The translations under genes were made by a program, and so were the position numbers. Positions 1-6,918 of a stretch of 11,638 bases of DNA are shown here, piece by piece; within the stretch, counting starts at the first letter, position 1, and each line of letters begins with the position of its first letter. Under the pieces are notes generated by a model. That model did no database searches, was not told the origin of the DNA, and saw only the letters and a list, made by a program, of their open reading frames with translations. Source of the DNA: IH12 sp041987265 (GTDB lineage: Bacteria; Pseudomonadota; Alphaproteobacteria; Caulobacterales; Hyphomonadaceae); contig JBHIWT010000107.1 in the NCBI GenBank assembly GCA_041987265.1, positions 1-11,638 of the forward strand. Direction: 5' to 3'.

Positions 1-1847
1 AGCTCATCGAGAAAGCCGCGACCCAGCCGAAGGTTGTAGATCGGGTCATCCGTCAGCCAGCTTTCGCGGAAAGTTACCCCCACTTGACGGGCCTCCGCCC
101 GCGCATAGCGCGGCACCATCTGCATCAGGCCCTTGGCATTAGCCGAGCTGATCGAGCCCGGGTAGAACTCACTTTCCTGACGCGACAAGGCCAGCACCAT
201 GGCGTCCTCCGCAGCGCCATTGCGGGTTGATGGGGGAAGCGGAAGCACGGGGTATACGGCCTCAGAGGCAATCAGCCCCCTGCCGAGACCTGCTTTCGCG
301 CCCCGAACAGCCGCCCGCATATGCAAGGCGTCAGCGCCCATATCGAACAGAAGCTTATGCTCAGCTGCGCTCATAAGCACATCGTCCAGCGAGTTGGAAA
401 AGGACTCGAACTCTGACAGGCGCCCCAACTCTACGAGAAGTTTTGCGACCCGGACGTCCATGCGTTGTTCAAACGCAGATCTTTCTTCAGCGCTCACTGT
501 GGTGACGCCGGGTAGGTCGAGCATCATGACGTCAGGACGGATGTTCTTCACCTTCTCGGCGGCGAGTTGGCCGTAATAGACGTAGTTGTACTTCGCCGCC
601 TCGAGAAAGGCGGACTCAGCTTCAGTGCGTCGCTGCTGCGCTTCAAGCGCAAGTCCGAGCCAGTATCTGGCGCGCGCCACGCTGATCGGTGTCGATACGC
701 CTGCATCAAATTTGCGGAAGTGCCTTTCGGCGAGGACGGGATTCTTGAGTCTTGATAAGGCGATCCATCCTGCCGTCCATTCCGCATCCCGAAACCCCTC
801 GCCATCGGTCATCCCATGGTCGAGCGTCAACTGATATGCAGACTGCGCATCCCCCTCGCGAATGAGTCGCCGGATCTCGGCATGCTTCTCGTTCCAGATC
901 GCCATGCGGGCGACAGGAGCGGCGTCACTACCGCGAACGCCCAGAAGCATCTCCAGCTGACCTTGATCCCGCCCGCGGCGTTCACGCCAACGCGCCCGCT
1001 CGTAGTTCAATCCGGGATCATTCGCGTACTCAGCCGGGACGGCCTGAACATAGCTATCAACGCCACGCTGGTTTCTTCGGACAGCAATCCGCGCATCCGC
1101 CAGCTTTCGGCGCCCGGAATCCAGCCGGGACAGAAGGTCGCCCGCATCCGTCAGTCGTCCACGCCATAATAGCATGTCGACACGGACCCAATAATCGTTT
1201 GCCGTCAGCAGTTCACCGTATCGGCTCTGGATCTCACGCCGGACATCATCCGGCAGTACGTCTTCATGCCAGGCTCTTCGAACCAGATTTTCCATCTCGT
1301 TCGTTCGGCCCATCGAGTGATACGCGTCTGCGAGAGCAAGAACGCCTTCACCGCTCTCCAGAGGGTAGGCGGAAAGCCAATCGATCTTGGCGTTTGCAGT
1401 CAGGTCGGAACCTGCGATGGTTCGCTCTATGCTTCGAAGTATTTCTTCTCGCTGTGGCCAAGCCTCGTAGTCGGCGGCCGCAACGATCCTTTCGCGAACG
1501 CTCATTCCGGAGTTCTCGTCCAGCGCCATCCGCCACCGAACCAGCGCCTTGGTTGCCGGGTCCTTCAGATTGCGTGAACTATTGCGAACCCGGTCCCAGC
1601 GCCCGGAATCGGCTTCATCCAGAATGCGATCCAGCAGCCCAATCTCAGCCCCGTCAACGAGGTCCGAGTGGGGCGCATGGGCGCCCTTCAGTGAGGGAGA
1701 TGAAGGCAGAGCCTGGGCGGTGAGGCACGTGCTCAGCCCCACACAGACGGCCGCGGCGAAAGCGAACGCTCTGATATGCTTGCCAAAGGTCCACAGGCCG
1801 TGAATATCCCGGCATTCTCGCTGTGCGCCAATTTGGGCTAGATCCAT
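1..1847 (-). CDS. slt: Soluble lytic murein transglycosylase (GH23, Slt70-type), 3' end missing
   Basis: Periplasmic enzyme of the Slt70 family, which cleaves the MurNAc-GlcNAc bond of peptidoglycan and leaves a 1,6-anhydro-MurNAc end. The reading frame is open from 1847 to the left edge (615 full codons), so the C-terminus lies outside the window. A hydrophobic segment at about residues 27-46 after KHIR, ending AQA, looks like a Sec signal peptide. A long helical region (about 50-520), as in the Slt superhelical ring, follows. The catalytic domain begins near 550: LSRQESEFYPGSISSANAKG, then LMQMVP. The catalytic Glu is residue 558 (codon 174-176). The start is uncertain. ATG 1847 has no clear ribosome site and gives a long n-region. 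ATG 1877 is in frame with a weak GGAA upstream. A CTG at 1796 would give the neatest signal peptide but is a rare start. It diverges from dapA. Family assignment is secure; substrate details are inferred from the family. Confidence 0.93.
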   Translation of the reverse strand, partial: MDLAQIGAQRECRDIHGLWTFGKHIRAFAFAAAVCVGLSTCLTAQALPSSPSLKGAHAPHSDLVDGAEIGLLDRILDEADSGRWDRVRNSSRNLKDPATKALVRWRMALDENSGMSVRERIVAAADYEAWPQREEILRSIERTIAGSDLTANAKIDWLSAYPLESGEGVLALADAYHSMGRTNEMENLVRRAWHEDVLPDDVRREIQSRYGELLTANDYWVRVDMLLWRGRLTDAGDLLSRLDSGRRKLADARIAVRRNQRGVDSYVQAVPAEYANDPGLNYERARWRERRGRDQGQLEMLLGVRGSDAAPVARMAIWNEKHAEIRRLIREGDAQSAYQLTLDHGMTDGEGFRDAEWTAGWIALSRLKNPVLAERHFRKFDAGVSTPISVARARYWLGLALEAQQRRTEAESAFLEAAKYNYVYYGQLAAEKVKNIRPDVMMLDLPGVTTVSAEERSAFEQRMDVRVAKLLVELGRLSEFESFSNSLDDVLMSAAEHKLLFDMGADALHMRAAVRGAKAGLGRGLIASEAVYPVLPLPPSTRNGAAEDAMVLALSRQESEFYPGSISSANAKGLMQMVPRYARAEARQVGVTFRESWLTDDPIYNLRLGRGFLDE

Positions 1848-1865
1848 TGCTGCATGGCCAGTTAC

Positions 1866-1869
1866 GGAG
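1866..1869 (+). promoter_or_regulatory. Ribosome binding site of dapA
   Basis: GGAG six bases before ATG 1876. It supports that start and lies inside the alternative longer N-terminus of the divergent transglycosylase gene. Confidence 0.6.
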
Positions 1870-1875
1870 TCGCTC

Positions 1876-2751
1876 ATGTTCAAAGGTTCCATTCCGGCGC
1901 TTGTGACGCCCTTCCGTAACGGTCGCGTGGACGATGACGCCTTTGTCGCGCTCGTTGAAAGGCAGATTGTGGCCGGATCAGCAGGACTCGTGCCGTGCGG
2001 GACGACAGGGGAGACTTCAACCCTGTCGCACGAAGAGCACCGCCACGTGGTTGAGCTGTGCGTCAGGACGGCAGCCGGGCGGGTTCCGGTCATGGCTGGG
2101 GCAGGCTCCAATTCTACGCAGGAAGCCATCGACTTCCTGCAGCATGCTAAAACCGTTGGCGCTCACGCTGGGCTCGTCGTCGCGCCATATTACAATCGCC
2201 CCTCTCAGGAAGGAATATTCGCACATTTCGCCGCCCTCAATGAGGCGGTGCAGTTGCCGATATTTGTTTACAACGTTCCCGCCCGAACCAGCTCGGACAT
2301 CCTGCCGGAAACTATGGCGCGAATCGCCAGCCTGCCAAATGTGATCGGCGTTAAGGATGCTACAGCCCAGCTCGAGCGGGTGCCTCGTCATGCAGCCGGT
2401 TGCGGTGAGAAGTTCATTCAGCTTTCGGGTGAGGATTCTACGGCCGTCGGCTTTAACGCAATGGGAGGTATCGGGTGCATTTCGGTCACCGCCAATGTCG
2501 CGCCGCAACAATGCGCCGAGTTGCAGCTGGCTTGCGCGGAAGGTGACTATGCGCGCGCCCGCGCCATCAACGCAAAACTGGCGCGGCTGCATCGTGCGGT
2601 CTTCCTCGAACCGAGCCCCGCGCCGGTCAAGTATGCGCTCGCCCGCTTGGGCCTGATTGTCGACGATGTGCGCCTTCCGCTTCTTCCGGTGCAGTCCGAA
2701 CAACTGAAGGCGGAGCTGGAATCGGCGATGCAGGAAGCCGGCGTACTCTGA
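1876..2751 (+). CDS. dapA: 4-hydroxy-tetrahydrodipicolinate synthase
   Basis: Cytoplasmic enzyme that condenses pyruvate with L-aspartate-4-semialdehyde, the first committed step to diaminopimelate and lysine. It has 291 residues, the usual length for the family, as a single (beta/alpha)8 barrel. Key residues are all present: GTTGE at 42-46 (Thr43, Thr44), Tyr106 in APYYN, Tyr132 and Arg137 in VYNVPART, and the Schiff-base Lys160 in GVKDAT. Numbering is one less than the E. coli enzyme (Tyr133, Arg138, Lys161). The start is supported by GGAG at 1866-1869. The stop overlaps the smpB start by one base (TGATG), so translational coupling with smpB is likely. The pairing of dapA and smpB is, from memory, common in alphaproteobacteria. 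Related NAL-superfamily aldolases are the only alternative, and the full residue set argues for DapA. Confidence 0.97.
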   Translation: MFKGSIPALVTPFRNGRVDDDAFVALVERQIVAGSAGLVPCGTTGETSTLSHEEHRHVVELCVRTAAGRVPVMAGAGSNSTQEAIDFLQHAKTVGAHAGLVVAPYYNRPSQEGIFAHFAALNEAVQLPIFVYNVPARTSSDILPETMARIASLPNVIGVKDATAQLERVPRHAAGCGEKFIQLSGEDSTAVGFNAMGGIGCISVTANVAPQQCAELQLACAEGDYARARAINAKLARLHRAVFLEPSPAPVKYALARLGLIVDDVRLPLLPVQSEQLKAELESAMQEAGVL

Positions 2752-3215
2752 TGGCGCAGAAGGAACGGAAACTCATCGCTGAGAACCGGCAGGCGCGTCG
2801 CAATTACGAGATTGAGGATACCGTCGAGGCCGGTGTAGCGTTGCTGGGTACGGAGGTGAAGTCCCTCCGCTCGGGCAGGGCAAACATCGCAGAAAGCTAC
2901 GCCCGCGCCGACGAGGACGGCATCGTTCTGGTGAATGCGACTATCCCAATTTACCCGCCCGCAGCGCAATTCAATCACGAGCCCACGCGCATGCGACGGC
3001 TCCTCCTCAAGAAGCGGGAAATCTCCAGGCTACTTCAGGCGATCGATCGCGAAGGACGAACGTTGATTCCGCTAAAGCTCTATTTCAATGATCGCGGCAT
3101 CGCGAAACTCGAACTGGCGCTCGGCAAGGGTCGCAAGACCATCGACAAGCGAGATGTCGAGAAGAAGCGTGACTGGAATCGCTCCAAGGCCCGGCTGTTG
3201 CGCGATCGCGGGTGA
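2751..3215 (+). CDS. smpB: SsrA-binding protein SmpB
   Basis: RNA-binding partner of tmRNA in trans-translation. It delivers Ala-tmRNA to ribosomes stalled without a stop codon. The 154-residue length is typical. Visible family signatures are NRQARRNYEI at 12-21, EAGVALLGTEVKSLRSGR at about 26-43 and the C-terminal tail with KGRKTIDKR and RDWNRSK. That tail is the basic segment that enters the mRNA channel in known SmpB structures. The start shares its A with the dapA stop. A GGAAG lies about 12 bases upstream, rather far, so re-initiation after dapA is probable. No ssrA (tmRNA) gene is seen in the window. Confidence 0.97.
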   Translation: MAQKERKLIAENRQARRNYEIEDTVEAGVALLGTEVKSLRSGRANIAESYARADEDGIVLVNATIPIYPPAAQFNHEPTRMRRLLLKKREISRLLQAIDREGRTLIPLKLYFNDRGIAKLELALGKGRKTIDKRDVEKKRDWNRSKARLLRDRG

Positions 3216-3278
3216 ATCTGGCAACACAAACGCAATCGACGCGTTTTTTCGCGGATCCGAAAACCGCCACGGATAAAA

Positions 3279-3284
3279 AAGGAG
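3279..3284 (+). promoter_or_regulatory. Ribosome binding site of mscS
   Basis: AAGGAG nine bases before ATG 3294, the best Shine-Dalgarno match in the window. The 78-base gap after smpB (3216-3293) holds no clear terminator, so mscS may share the dapA-smpB transcript. I could not identify a convincing separate promoter. Confidence 0.65.
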
Positions 3285-3293
3285 CGCGCGCCA

Positions 3294-4121
3294 ATGGAAT
3301 TCGACATAGCTGCATTCTGGGCTGAGCATCAGGCGTTGATCGTCGGCTACGCATTGCGCGTCGTTGGCGCATTATTCGTGTTGATCGTTGGCCTGCGTGT
3401 CGCCGGTTGGTTGGCTGGCGCCGTGCGCACCCAGATCCTCAAGCGGGACAACATCGACAACACGTTGGGTAGCTTCTTCGCGTCCATGATTCAGTGGGCG
3501 CTGACAGCCGCCGTCTTCATAACCGTTCTGGGTGTTTTCGGCGTTGAAGCGACTTCTTTCGTCGCTGTGCTAGGTGCGTTGACGCTGGCGATCGGGCTGT
3601 CGATGCAAGGGGCGCTCGGCAACATCGCCTCTGGCGTGATGATTATGTTGTTCCGTCCCTACAAGTTGGGCGACTACATCGAAGCTGCCGGGGTCGCTGG
3701 AACGGTGAAGGACATCAACCTTTTCCAGACGGTTCTGGCGACGCCAGACAACGTAAAGATCATCGTGCCGAATTCAGAAGGGATTTCCGGGGTTATCAAG
3801 AATTACTCGGGATACGAGTTGCGCCGCTGCGATGTGACGTTCGGAATCGACTACAACGACAGCATTGATGATGCGATCGCCATCATCAGGTCGGTTATCT
3901 CTGCCGACGACCGTATTCTATCGGAGCCGGCTGAACCGTTTGTACACGTTACCAACCTCGGCGACTCCTCCGTCGATATAACGACCAGAAGCTGGGTGCA
4001 GTCTTCCGACTATTGGGGTGTGAAATTTGACTTGACCAAGGCCGTGAAGATCGCGTTCGACGCAAAAGGCATATCGATCCCGTATCCCCACACGACCCTC
4101 GTTCAGAAAACTGCCGGCTAA
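3294..4121 (+). CDS. mscS: Small-conductance mechanosensitive channel, MscS family
   Basis: Inner-membrane channel that opens under membrane tension and releases solutes during hypo-osmotic shock. It has 275 residues, close to E. coli MscS in length and architecture. Three membrane segments are visible: about 14-43, 63-85 and 90-125. The third is the pore helix, with LAIGLSMQGALGNIASG followed by the conserved MLFRPYKLGDYIE. The beta domain follows (VAGTVKDINLF, then KIIVPNSEGISG for the family's PNG-type loop), and then the cytoplasmic alpha/beta domain ending GISIPYPHTTL, which matches the family's FPYP motif. The gene begins with a strong ribosome site and is followed six bases after its stop by a bidirectional terminator. 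It is a minimal MscS without the extra N-terminal helices of MscK or YbdG-like members. Confidence 0.95.
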   Translation: MEFDIAAFWAEHQALIVGYALRVVGALFVLIVGLRVAGWLAGAVRTQILKRDNIDNTLGSFFASMIQWALTAAVFITVLGVFGVEATSFVAVLGALTLAIGLSMQGALGNIASGVMIMLFRPYKLGDYIEAAGVAGTVKDINLFQTVLATPDNVKIIVPNSEGISGVIKNYSGYELRRCDVTFGIDYNDSIDDAIAIIRSVISADDRILSEPAEPFVHVTNLGDSSVDITTRSWVQSSDYWGVKFDLTKAVKIAFDAKGISIPYPHTTLVQKTAG

Positions 4122-4127
4122 GAAAAA

Positions 4128-4156
4128 ATGGCGTCTCCGTTGGATGGAGACGCCAT
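4128..4156. terminator. Bidirectional rho-independent terminator
   Basis: A perfect 11-bp stem (ATGGCGTCTCC / GGAGACGCCAT) with a 7-base loop sits between the converging ends of mscS and the small acidic gene. On the minus strand the stem is followed by a run of six T, a strong terminator for the gene ending at 4187. On the plus strand it is followed by AATTCTTTG, a weaker U tract for mscS. Confidence 0.88.
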
Positions 4157-4186
4157 AATTCTTTGTCGAGTATTGTGCGGTCAGGT

Positions 4187-4405
4187 TTAAAAATCTCCGA
4201 ATGCCGTATCGTCGATCTCGTTACCTTCCGCGTCCAGGGCGACGATGCGGGATTCTTCGAACTCCGTCGTAGCGCTGGGCTGCCAGTCCAGTTCGTCGTC
4301 TTCGGCAGTCGCGTATTCCGCCGCCGACTTTGCGTCTTCAGCTTCAACGTCGATGTGGTAATCGACATACGCTTCGACGCGCTTCAACACTTTGAATGTG
4401 GGCAT
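4187..4405 (-). CDS. Small acidic protein of unknown function (72 aa)
   Basis: I do not recognise a named family. The protein has 72 residues with 21 Asp/Glu and only 5 Lys/Arg, no signal peptide and no membrane segment. The N-terminal half (MPTFKVLKRVEAYVDYHIDV, then EAEDAKSAAEYA) looks like a beta-strand pair followed by a helix. The second half, with the SRIVALDAEGNEIDD segment, suggests further strands. Start: ATG 4405 has AAGAGG seven bases upstream (4413-4418) and is preferred to the in-frame GTG at 4411. It has its own strong terminator, which supports a real transcribed gene. The next gene on the strand ends 150 bases upstream. It could be a small cytoplasmic regulator or binding protein, but no function can be assigned. 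Confidence 0.72.
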   Translation of the reverse strand: MPTFKVLKRVEAYVDYHIDVEAEDAKSAAEYATAEDDELDWQPSATTEFEESRIVALDAEGNEIDDTAFGDF

Positions 4406-4554
4406 AATCACACCTCTTGGCGTTCCTGAGTCTCGCTCAGTGAATCAGCCTATGAGGGAATTCGCCGACGGTGAAAATGGGAAAAAATTGCCGCCATTCA
4501 CGTGCAGGATTCGAAGAGCAATAATCTTAATCTGACGTAAATCGCTGCACCAGA
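4406..4554. other. Intergenic region upstream of the small acidic gene
   Basis: About 150 bases without a gene. On the minus strand it must hold the end of the DUF4239-like transcript and probably the promoter of the small acidic gene. There is a T6 run at about 4484-4489 (minus strand) without a good stem before it, and a small inverted repeat CTGAG-N5-CTCAG near 4426-4440 in the leader of the small gene. Neither is strong enough to call as a regulatory site. Confidence 0.4.
4413..4418 (-). promoter_or_regulatory. Ribosome binding site of the small acidic gene
   Basis: AAGAGG on the minus strand, seven bases before ATG 4405. It decides that start over the GTG two codons upstream, which would overlap the spacer. 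Confidence 0.6.
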
Positions 4555-5559
4555 TCAGGCGCTCGGTGCGTCCAACTGGTGCGCATCGAGACGGTCGATG
4601 CGCGCAGAAATACGCTGCAGCGAGTTTTCGAACGGGCTCCGGTCCGCCCGCCAGTAGCCTTCGAAATGCGAACTCATGTCCAGCATCATCACGAACAGAA
4701 ATGCGATGCAGAACCCCAGAAGACCGATGATTGCGGCCGATAGCGCTTCGCCACCGATGACGGGCAAGTAAAAAGGTGCAACGGTCAAAACAGAAAGCAC
4801 GAGCAACATGAGGATCATGAACGGCGACGGCCGTTCCAGCATATAGGCGATGCGCCTCGTTCGAACCGTCGCCAGGCTATCGTTACGAGACATAAGCAAA
4901 TCTACGGTGATTTTGTCGTTCTCGTCCTCGATCGTGATGTCCCGGATGCTGTCGAACATGTCGTCGATGATCCGCTGGTTTTCCTTCTGCTGGGTGCCAG
5001 TCTTGAAACTCTCCGACAGGATATTCTCTGCATAGAGTCTCAACGCCTCATGCACGCGCCGCACGACCGTCAGGTTTGTCGTACGTTCAGCGTCATGAAG
5101 GTAGGGCAGTATCTGCGACATGGAATCCAACAACATGGCTTCATCTCGCAAGGTGAAGTTGATGTTGTCGTGATCCTGCAGGCTCTTGAAAACCATGAAC
5201 GCCACGATGAGCGCGTAGAGGCCGGAGATCGTACCGCTGAAGATCTCAACAAAAAGATCGAGTTGCGTGTCTTCGCTCGCGAATGAATTCCGCAAGCTGG
5301 TCATCAGATGAGACGGAAGCAGGATATCGTAAAGCTCGATCATCAGGACGCCGACGACCGCCGGTGCCGCGAGCCGAATGGCGAACGTCTTGATCTGAGC
5401 CGGCGCAAAAATGAAGACTAGCGCAGTCGCGACGAGAACGGCCGCGACCCAATCTGGAAGGCGCGAGTCGACCAGCAGGCAAACAGCGGCGCCAAGCAGG
5501 GCCAACGCGGCGGTGGCCGCAGACAAGTATCGCACGCCGTTTTCCCCCAACAGCATCAT
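4555..5559 (-). CDS. DUF4239-like (bestrophin-like) integral membrane protein
   Basis: Predicted inner-membrane protein of unknown role. From the chosen ATG it has 334 residues. Hydrophobic segments lie at about 9-30, 36-52, 61-82, 107-125, 241-264 and 269-295. A polar, probably cytoplasmic, domain of about 115 residues lies between the fourth and fifth. The pattern resembles DUF4239 from memory: ISGLYALIVAFMVF followed by a helix with RDEAMLLDSM, then a C-terminal helix pair and an HFEGYWRADRSPFEN motif. Extra N-terminal helices precede the usual core. Starts at GTG 5577, ATG 5559 and ATG 5556 are all possible. The GTG lies inside a stem-loop, whereas GGGA (5563-5566) precedes the ATGs by 3 or 6 bases. 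It follows sodB on the same strand and may be co-transcribed with it. Family call is moderate; function unknown. Confidence 0.85.
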   Translation of the reverse strand: MMLLGENGVRYLSAATAALALLGAAVCLLVDSRLPDWVAAVLVATALVFIFAPAQIKTFAIRLAAPAVVGVLMIELYDILLPSHLMTSLRNSFASEDTQLDLFVEIFSGTISGLYALIVAFMVFKSLQDHDNINFTLRDEAMLLDSMSQILPYLHDAERTTNLTVVRRVHEALRLYAENILSESFKTGTQQKENQRIIDDMFDSIRDITIEDENDKITVDLLMSRNDSLATVRTRRIAYMLERPSPFMILMLLVLSVLTVAPFYLPVIGGEALSAAIIGLLGFCIAFLFVMMLDMSSHFEGYWRADRSPFENSLQRISARIDRLDAHQLDAPSA

Positions 5560-5567
5560 CAGTCCCG

Positions 5568-5596
5568 AAGCGCCCACCTATTTGAGGTGAGCGCTT
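5568..5596 (-). promoter_or_regulatory. Stem-loop between sodB and the DUF4239-like gene
   Basis: On the minus strand a 12-bp stem (AAGCGCTCACCT / AGGTGGGCGCTT) with a 5-base loop can form, with a single U-G wobble. No T run follows, so it is not a canonical terminator. It lies 22 bases after the sodB stop and covers the GTG candidate start of the next gene, with the ATG candidates just outside. Possible roles are transcript stabilisation, processing or control of translation. Confidence 0.55.
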
Positions 5597-5618
5597 GTCG
5601 TTTAGTAGGCTTCAGTGG

Positions 5619-6218
5619 CTAGCCGGCATCCGCGAGATTCTGGTTTGCGAAGTCCCAGTTCACAAGGCTGTCGAGGAAGGTCTCGATGTATTTGGGCCGC
5701 GCGTTCTGGAAATCGAGGTAGTACGCGTGTTCCCAAACATCCATCGTCAGCAATGGGGTCACGGAAGTATCGGTGACGGGTGTTTCCGCGTTTCCGGTCT
5801 TTCGCACTTCCAGCTTGCCGCCTTTCGCCACCAGCCAGGCCCAACCTGAGCCGAACTGAGTTGCGCCGGCTTCTGCAAACGCCTTGCGGAATCCTGCATA
5901 GTCGCCAAAGGCATCCTTGATCGCTGCTGCAATTGCCCCCGTCGGTTCGCCGCCGCCGCCGGGCTTCATGGAGTGCCAGTAAAATGTATGGTTCCAGACC
6001 TGAGCCGCATTGTTGAAGACGCCCGGCTTGGAGCCCTCCGCGCCGCGGATAACATCTTCAAGCGATGCATCGGCTTCCGGCGTTCCGTCCAGAAGCTTGT
6101 TCAGGTTATCAACGTACGCTTGGTGATGTTTTCCATAATGGTAATTCAGGGTGTTCTCTGAAATGTGTGGCGCCAACGCGTCTCGCGCGTATGGCAGGGC
6201 GGGCAGGGTAAAAGCCAT
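5619..6218 (-). CDS. sodB: Iron superoxide dismutase
   Basis: Cytoplasmic enzyme that converts superoxide to hydrogen peroxide and oxygen. It has 199 residues, typical of Fe/Mn-SOD. Metal ligands are His27 (NYHYGKHH), His77 (WNHTFYWH), and Asp160 and His164 (DVWEHAYY). Gln73 in NNAAQVWNH sits at the position where iron enzymes carry the active-site Gln (Gln69 in E. coli SodB); manganese enzymes supply it from the later FGSGW region instead. This favours iron, though cambialistic use cannot be excluded. Start: ATG 6218 has GGAGAGGA six bases upstream and gives the standard family N-terminus (AFTLPALPY). The frame stays open to 6368, but that extension would run into the divergent gene and has no family match. 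The divergent neighbour begins at 6278, so promoters must be packed into or beyond about 60 bases. Confidence 0.97.
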   Translation of the reverse strand: MAFTLPALPYARDALAPHISENTLNYHYGKHHQAYVDNLNKLLDGTPEADASLEDVIRGAEGSKPGVFNNAAQVWNHTFYWHSMKPGGGGEPTGAIAAAIKDAFGDYAGFRKAFAEAGATQFGSGWAWLVAKGGKLEVRKTGNAETPVTDTSVTPLLTMDVWEHAYYLDFQNARPKYIETFLDSLVNWDFANQNLADAG

Positions 6219-6224
6219 GTTCGA

Positions 6225-6232
6225 TCCTCTCC
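6225..6232 (-). promoter_or_regulatory. Ribosome binding site of sodB
   Basis: GGAGAGGA on the minus strand, six bases before ATG 6218. It fixes the sodB start and excludes the longer in-frame ORF. Confidence 0.7.
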
Positions 6233-6277
6233 AAACAGTGTCAGTCTTGATGTGGGCCGTCCGCCCGGAATGTGAAG

Positions 6278-6910
6278 ATGAGCGATAAAGCCAATCGGGG
6301 AGGTCATGCAAGCGCGGAGGAGTTCGACAAACGCTTGAAACGTCTCGACGAGACGAGATGGATTGCAACGCGCTACGCGGATCCTGAAGGTCGCCGTATC
6401 CTGGTTGCGCTGTATCTATTTAACTTAGAACTCCGAAGCGCAGCTCTCGTCAGCGAACCGATGATTGGAGCAATTCGCCTACAATGGTGGCGAGAAGCCC
6501 TCGAGGAAGCGACGAATGCACACGCCGTGAGGCGGCACGAAATCCTCATTGAGCTGGATGACGCGATGACCAATTCAGCGAGGGGGCTCAATCCATTGCA
6601 GCGCCTTGTCGAGGCCTGGGAGGGGAGACTGGATGAATCACAAGCTAATCATATGAATCCGGAAACGGCGCTAGCAGCGTTGGCTGTAGGGTATCTACTG
6701 CCAGATGCGCTGGAGCCAGATTCCGCCGCAACTGCGACAAGGTTTTTCGAGGCGGGTCGAAGTGAAAGGCGGGCGTTGTTCCGGAAAATGGACCAGCGCG
6801 CAAAACCAGCCTTTGCGCACTTCGCCGCGAGAGACAAAAACGGCGAACCAACTTCGGGTGTCCGGGCCCGCTGGCAGGTGTTTACCGCGATGTTGCTGGG
6901 TACGGACTAA
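6278..6910 (+). CDS. Short squalene/phytoene synthase-fold protein, probably non-catalytic
   Basis: A 210-residue protein with the N-terminal signature of the squalene/phytoene synthase family: RRILVALYLFNLELRSAAL, then IRLQWWREALEEA. True synthases carry an Asp-rich motif in the helix matching LYLFNLELRS; here it has no Asp. Nothing resembling the second Asp-rich motif (usually within a QLTNILRD-type helix) is seen, and the protein is some 70-100 residues shorter than the enzymes. It therefore probably does not bind prenyl diphosphate through magnesium. Short relatives include NDUFAF6, a mitochondrial complex I assembly factor, so a chaperone-like role is possible but inferred. ATG 6278 is chosen because GGAA lies seven bases upstream; an in-frame GTG at 6272 is less likely. 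It diverges from sodB and converges on trmFO with only 8 bases between their stops. Confidence 0.85.
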   Translation: MSDKANRGGHASAEEFDKRLKRLDETRWIATRYADPEGRRILVALYLFNLELRSAALVSEPMIGAIRLQWWREALEEATNAHAVRRHEILIELDDAMTNSARGLNPLQRLVEAWEGRLDESQANHMNPETALAALAVGYLLPDALEPDSAATATRFFEAGRSERRALFRKMDQRAKPAFAHFAARDKNGEPTSGVRARWQVFTAMLLGTD

Positions 6911-6918
6911 CCAGCCCG

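Noticed and set aside
1878..1889. GTTC-N4-GTTC, like part of an alphaproteobacterial LexA box (GTTC-N7-GTTC)
   Set aside because: Wrong spacing, and located inside the dapA coding start.
2017..2703. Long minus-strand ORF opposite dapA (228 codons)
   Set aside because: Shadow of dapA, which has all catalytic residues. The antisense protein has no recognisable domain or start signals.
4447..4475. Possible promoter of the small acidic gene (TTCACC, 17-base spacer, TAGGCT on the minus strand)
   Set aside because: Position and spacing fit, but only about half of the consensus bases match, so it is not distinguishable from chance by eye.
6219..6368. 50-codon N-terminal extension of the sodB frame
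   Set aside because: SodB begins at ATG 6218 with a strong ribosome site and the family N-terminus; the extension runs antisense into the neighbouring gene.
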